This document shows, one piece after another, positions 60,738 through 64,000 of a DNA stretch of 64,000 nt. A program made the translations under genes and the position numbers. This DNA comes from Rhodococcus opacus B4. GTDB lineage: Bacteria; Actinomycetota; Actinomycetes; Mycobacteriales; Mycobacteriaceae. The first letter of the stretch is position 1, and every line of letters starts with the position of its first letter. The notes beneath the pieces were generated by a model. That model saw only the letters and a list, made by a program, of their open reading frames with translations, did no database searches and was not told the origin of the DNA. The DNA is taken from contig NC_012522.1 of assembly GCF_000010805.1 (NCBI RefSeq), positions 6,386,001 to 6,450,000 of the forward strand. Direction: 5' to 3'.

Positions 60738-61787
60738 ATGACGACCGTTGAAACACCACGCAGTTCGCGATCAGTAGTGGTCACCGTGGCCGCCGTCGTG
60801 GAGGAGACGTCCGACGCCCGGTCGCTGGTGTTCGACGTCCCGGACGAGCGAAGGCACGAATTCGCGTACAAGCCGGGGCAGTTCCTCACCCTGCGGATCC
60901 CGAGCGATCGGACCGGGTCGGTTGCCCGGTGCTATTCGCTGGCCAGTTCGCCGTTCACCGACGCGCTGCCGAAGGTGACGGTCAAACGCACCGCAGGCGG
61001 GTACGGGTCGCACTGGTTGTGCGACAACGTCGGCGTCGGCGACCGCATCGAGGTTCTCCCTCCCGCCGGGGTGTTCACACCCGCCAGCCTGGACGAAGAC
61101 CTGATCCTGTTCGCCGCGGGCAGCGGAATCACCCCGGTGATGTCGATCCTCAAATCGGCGCTCAGTGAAGGCGACGGGAAAGTCGTTCTCGTCTACGCCA
61201 ATCGGGACGAGACGTCGGTGATCTTCGCCGACGAGTTGCGGGACCTCGCCGCCCGCCACGAGGATCGGCTGACCGTCGTGCACTGGCTCGAGAGCGTGCA
61301 GGGCCTGCCGACGCCGCGCCAGCTGGCGAACCTGTCGGACCGGTTCCGGGACCACCGGGCCTACCTCTGCGGACCGCGGCCGTTCATGGACGCGATCCAC
61401 GACGCGCTCGCACTCGCCGGCGTCCCGCGAGACCGGGTGCATGCCGAGGTGTTCACGTCGCTGTCGGGCGACCCGTTCGCGGAGGTCGTCGTCGAGGAAC
61501 TGCCGAATACGGGAGAGGTGTCGACGGTCGAGGTGGAACTCGACGGCGAGGCGCACAACCTCAGCTGGCCACGCACGGCGACGCTCGTCGACGTCATGCT
61601 CTCGAAGGGACTCGACGTCCCGTACTCCTGCCGCGAGGGTGAATGCGGTTCCTGCGCCTGCACAGTCGTCGAGGGTGAGGTAGACATGGACAACGCGTCG
61701 ATTCTCGACCCCGAGGACATCGCGAGCGGGTACATCCTCGCCTGCCAGGCCCGCCCCGTCAGCGAGCACCTGCGGATCGAATTCTGA
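60738..61787 (+). CDS. kshB: KshB, reductase of 3-ketosteroid 9alpha-hydroxylase
   Basis: A 349-residue class IA-type reductase. An FAD domain with RCYSL (64-68), an NAD domain with CGPRPFM (211-217) and a C-terminal plant-type [2Fe-2S] ferredoxin domain are joined; Cys298, Cys303, Cys306 and Cys336 hold the cluster. It passes electrons from NADH to KshA. The ATG at 60738 gives the family length of about 350; the frame is open into the repeat upstream. An island operator motif precedes it. The end is 5 bases from the convergent amidotransferase gene, and the island stops here. Confidence 0.92.
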   Translation: MTTVETPRSSRSVVVTVAAVVEETSDARSLVFDVPDERRHEFAYKPGQFLTLRIPSDRTGSVARCYSLASSPFTDALPKVTVKRTAGGYGSHWLCDNVGVGDRIEVLPPAGVFTPASLDEDLILFAAGSGITPVMSILKSALSEGDGKVVLVYANRDETSVIFADELRDLAARHEDRLTVVHWLESVQGLPTPRQLANLSDRFRDHRAYLCGPRPFMDAIHDALALAGVPRDRVHAEVFTSLSGDPFAEVVVEELPNTGEVSTVEVELDGEAHNLSWPRTATLVDVMLSKGLDVPYSCREGECGSCACTVVEGEVDMDNASILDPEDIASGYILACQARPVSEHLRIEF

Positions 61788-61792
61788 GCCTG

Positions 61793-62662
61793 TCACTTCT
61801 CCGTCTGCGCCGCCGCCGCGCGGGCGCCCAGGTCTTCGAGGCGGATCGGGTACCGCGGCGGGTGGTCGACGATCACGTCGCGGGTGACGGCGAGGTCGCG
61901 GCCGACGTGCAGTAGTTCGCCGGACCGCAGCGGCGTCCATCCGGGGTCCTCGTCCATCTGCTCACTCGCGACGACCACCGCCGGACGCTCGGAGAGATGT
62001 TCGGACCTGGCCCGGATCCGGCCGGGCGTGCTCGCGTGCTGGAGGTGCCGTCCACCGCTCGGACCGCCCGCGCGCCGTTCGAGGAAGAGCAGGTCGTGGG
62101 TGTCGGGGTAGCGCAGCGCCCACAACTCGCCGGGAGTGGTCAGCAGGATGTTGAGCGCGTAGATCGGCACGGTGTCGGCCAGCCACCGGGCGGCGGCGGT
62201 GATGCCGGCCGTGACGTCGCCGCCGTTGCGGCCGATCTCGCGGGTCACGAGGGCGAAGACCCGTTCCGAGTCGGTGTCGCCGTGCACGAGAGCGAGATCG
62301 GAGCCCAGTTCCGCCTCGAGCTTCGGCAGGTCCTCGACCACGCCGTTGTGGGCGAACACGCGACCCGCCTGGGTGAACGGATGCGTGTTCTGCGGAAGCA
62401 GTTCACCCGTGGTCGCGAAACGGATGTGCGCGACGAACGTGGCCGAGTACCGGTGCTTCGCCTCCTGCGCGAACTCCGCGTCCTCGTAGGCGGCGAGTGG
62501 CTGCTTCTCCACCACCGGCGTCCCGTCCTCCGCGAACGTGCCGAGTCCGGTGCCGTCCGGCTCGCGGTGACTCTGCTGCGCCATGCTGTCCGGGGCGTCC
62601 AGCAGCCAGAACGACGCGCGAACGCGGTGCGGGGCGGCGGACAAACCGAACAATCGGCACAT
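61793..62662 (-). CDS. Class II glutamine amidotransferase
   Basis: A 289-residue N-terminal-nucleophile amidotransferase of the YafJ/EgtC group: Cys2 is the nucleophile after Met removal (MCRLFG), with HIRFATTGELLPQNTHPF and FAHNGVVEDLP for substrate and ammonia handling. EgtC belongs to ergothioneine synthesis, but no egt neighbours are seen, so the substrate stays open. It lies 24 bases after the flavodoxin-like gene on the same strand. Confidence 0.82.
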   Translation of the reverse strand: MCRLFGLSAAPHRVRASFWLLDAPDSMAQQSHREPDGTGLGTFAEDGTPVVEKQPLAAYEDAEFAQEAKHRYSATFVAHIRFATTGELLPQNTHPFTQAGRVFAHNGVVEDLPKLEAELGSDLALVHGDTDSERVFALVTREIGRNGGDVTAGITAAARWLADTVPIYALNILLTTPGELWALRYPDTHDLLFLERRAGGPSGGRHLQHASTPGRIRARSEHLSERPAVVVASEQMDEDPGWTPLRSGELLHVGRDLAVTRDVIVDHPPRYPIRLEDLGARAAAAQTEK

Positions 62663-62686
62663 GACTTCCCTCTCGGGTGGGACGGA

Positions 62687-63415
62687 TCAGCGGTAGTCCG
62701 GGTTGGCGAAATCCGGGCGGCAACCGGCGTCCCACTCCGACCGCTGATTCCCGTACACGGGGAACCCGCCTGCCGTCTTCAACATCGCGGCGACGTGCAT
62801 CAGGTTGTACGTCATGAACGTGGTGTTGCGGTTGGTGAAATCGTTCTCCGGGCCGCCGGACCCCTCGTCGAGATACGACGGTCCGGGGCCCGCTTCGCCG
62901 ATCCATCCTGCGTCGGCCTGCGGTGGGATCACGTATCCGAGATGCTGGAGGCTGTAGAGGATGTTCATCGCGCAATGCTTGACTCCGTCCTCGTTGCCGG
63001 TGATCAGGCAACCACCGGCGCGCCCGTAGTACGCGTACTGGCCGTGGTCGTTGAGCAGCGACGAGCACCCGTACAGCCGCTCGATCACCTGCTTGGTGAC
63101 GGAACCGTTGTCGCCGAGCCAGATCGGGCCCGCCAGCACCAGGATGTCGGCGTCCAGCACCCGCCGGAACAGTTGTGGCCATTCATCGCTCGGCCACCCG
63201 TGCTCGGTCATGTCCGGGTAGACGCCGGTCGCGATGTCGTGGTCCACCGCCCGGAACTGGTCGACGGAGACACCTTCCTTTTCCATCAGACCGACACTGC
63301 GGTCGATCAGCCCCTGGGTGTTGCTCACATCGGGTGACCGCTTGAGGGTGCAGTTGACGAACAAGGCACGCAGACCACTGAACCGTGGCCCGTCCTGCGG
63401 CGATGGATCGGTCAT
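62687..63415 (-). CDS. Flavodoxin-fold NAD(P)H-dependent FMN reductase
   Basis: A 242-residue protein with the flavodoxin-like fold: FVNCTLKRSPDVSNT near 20-34 as the phosphate loop, LVLAGPIWLGDNGSVTKQVIERL, and YYGRAGGCLITGNEDG. This is the NADPH-dependent FMN reductase/iron-sulphur flavoprotein type. It precedes the amidotransferase. The role is unknown. Confidence 0.82.
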   Translation of the reverse strand: MTDPSPQDGPRFSGLRALFVNCTLKRSPDVSNTQGLIDRSVGLMEKEGVSVDQFRAVDHDIATGVYPDMTEHGWPSDEWPQLFRRVLDADILVLAGPIWLGDNGSVTKQVIERLYGCSSLLNDHGQYAYYGRAGGCLITGNEDGVKHCAMNILYSLQHLGYVIPPQADAGWIGEAGPGPSYLDEGSGGPENDFTNRNTTFMTYNLMHVAAMLKTAGGFPVYGNQRSEWDAGCRPDFANPDYR

Positions 63416-63473
63416 CAGTCCACGATATGCCGCGGCGGTTCCTCTTCGTGGCGGAAGCGGCGAGAGGTCGCGA

Positions 63474-64000
63474 CTAACTCTCGATCGGCGTCGCCGTCTC
63501 CAGTGCGGCGGCCAGGAACTCCGCCGGAACCTCCGGCCAGTCGGGCGGCCAACGGCCCGCCAGCCGGTCCTCGAGGAGCGCCGTCAGCGCGGGCACCATG
63601 CGCGGCCCGCCGTCGATCAGATAGCGCACGAAGCCGATTCGCGCACACGTCGCGGCGATGGACGCCAGCACCGGCTTCGCGTCGTCGACCCGTCCCGCCG
63701 CGACGAGGCACGCGACGAGCAGGCGATTGGCCTGCATGGCCGCCCTCGGCCTGCGCTCCTGCTCGACCCGGCGCACCCACTCCTGCGCGCGGCGACACGC
63801 GACGTCGGGCTCGACCGCCGCCTGCTTCCGGATCTCGGTGGCGTCGTCGAGCTGCGCGATGATCTCGGCAAAACCGAAATCGGGTTCCCGGGTGGGTTTC
63901 CCGGCAGTGGGTGGCGGTTGCGGCGACGCGGGCAGGCCGAGCCGGACCCGCTCGTTCTCGACCCGGGCCCGCAGCCGGGGGAGTCCCAGGGACGCCGCCG
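63474..64000 (-). CDS. C-terminal end of MalT/PknK-type regulator (partial)
   Basis: The frame runs to the window edge. About 175 residues are visible: a helical repeat (TPR-like) region with AASLGLPRLRARVENERVRLGLP near the edge and RAAMQANRLLVACLVAAGRVDDAK later, ending in FLAAALETATPIES. The RARVENERVRLGLP stretch recalls STAND regulators of the MalT type and PknK of mycobacteria. No LuxR helix-turn-helix follows before the stop, which argues for the PknK type, but most of the protein lies outside the window. Confidence 0.65.
   Translation of the reverse strand, partial: AASLGLPRLRARVENERVRLGLPASPQPPPTAGKPTREPDFGFAEIIAQLDDATEIRKQAAVEPDVACRRAQEWVRRVEQERRPRAAMQANRLLVACLVAAGRVDDAKPVLASIAATCARIGFVRYLIDGGPRMVPALTALLEDRLAGRWPPDWPEVPAEFLAAALETATPIES

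Noticed and set aside
1..64000. CRISPR arrays, complete insertion sequences, integrases, rRNA genes, phage genes
   Set aside because: I saw no spaced identical repeats, no transposase or integrase frame and no rRNA; the only candidate mobile trace is the 163-base palindrome at 21438-21600.

Overview
This window looks like a chromosomal segment of a Rhodococcus of the jostii/opacus type. The DNA is GC-rich, the codon use is actinobacterial, and GTG starts and 4-base gene overlaps are frequent. The housekeeping order lytic transglycosylase (lpqU-like), eno, ftsB-like, DUF501, ppx is the one known from mycobacteria. The species call is inference from gene content; nothing here was searched against a database.

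Layout. Positions 1-6000 hold the end of a c-di-GMP turnover protein (GGDEF/EAL) and an iron-uptake operon efeU-efeO-efeB behind DtxR/IdeR-like iron boxes. Positions 6135-10774 are the housekeeping block, ending in a tRNA with a UAA anticodon. Positions 10784-14607 carry small regulators and unknown proteins. From about 14 kb to 61.8 kb there is one large steroid-catabolic island. The last 2.2 kb return to unrelated genes: a class II glutamine amidotransferase, a flavodoxin-like reductase and the end of a large regulator.

How the island works. Ring degradation is complete for rings A and B: kshA (36193-37356) and kshB (60738-61787) form the two-part 3-ketosteroid 9alpha-hydroxylase. Two KstD-family flavoproteins (23234-24937 and 38691-40229) desaturate ring A. 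hsaB-hsaA hydroxylate the phenolic ring, hsaC cleaves it, hsaD hydrolyses the meta-cleavage product, and hsaE-hsaF-hsaG finish the C5 fragment to pyruvate and propionyl-CoA. Side-chain degradation comes in two rounds. The first is a thiolase, a fused double acyl-CoA dehydrogenase, a double-hotdog hydratase and an SDR (41213-46960). The second is an igr-like operon (two acyl-CoA dehydrogenase subunits, a MaoC-DUF35 protein, a MaoC protein, an Ltp2-type aldolase and another hydratase, 53200-58831). Two acyl-CoA synthetases (47032-48693 and 50074-51735) start the rounds. Eight SDR genes (one broken), an OYE-type reductase, two LLM/F420-type oxidoreductases and two SnoaL-like proteins would handle nuclear hydroxyl groups. 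There is no cyp125 and no mce4 transporter; instead there is an MFS exporter/importer of the CamM type. This fits a substrate that already carries a side-chain carboxylate, that is a bile acid such as cholate, and matches what is published for the cholate cluster of R. jostii RHA1.

Main new observations. (1) A palindromic motif TCYCG-STSAS-CGRGA recurs at the promoters of the MFS gene, hsaB/hsaD (twice), kshA/hsaA-like, the OYE/synthetase pair, the igr-like operon and kshB, with weaker copies at IclR and kstD/TetR. It is a candidate operator for the whole island and differs from the KstR motif. (2) A small four-cysteine protein overlaps kshA. (3) Two mycofactocin-type SDRs are present. (4) Several repeats stand out: a 163-bp long palindrome with 20-bp perfect ends, a 51-bp palindromic repeat present twice, and a 25-bp tandem repeat that copies the 3' end of an SDR gene. 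No stretch over 300 bases lacks a gene.
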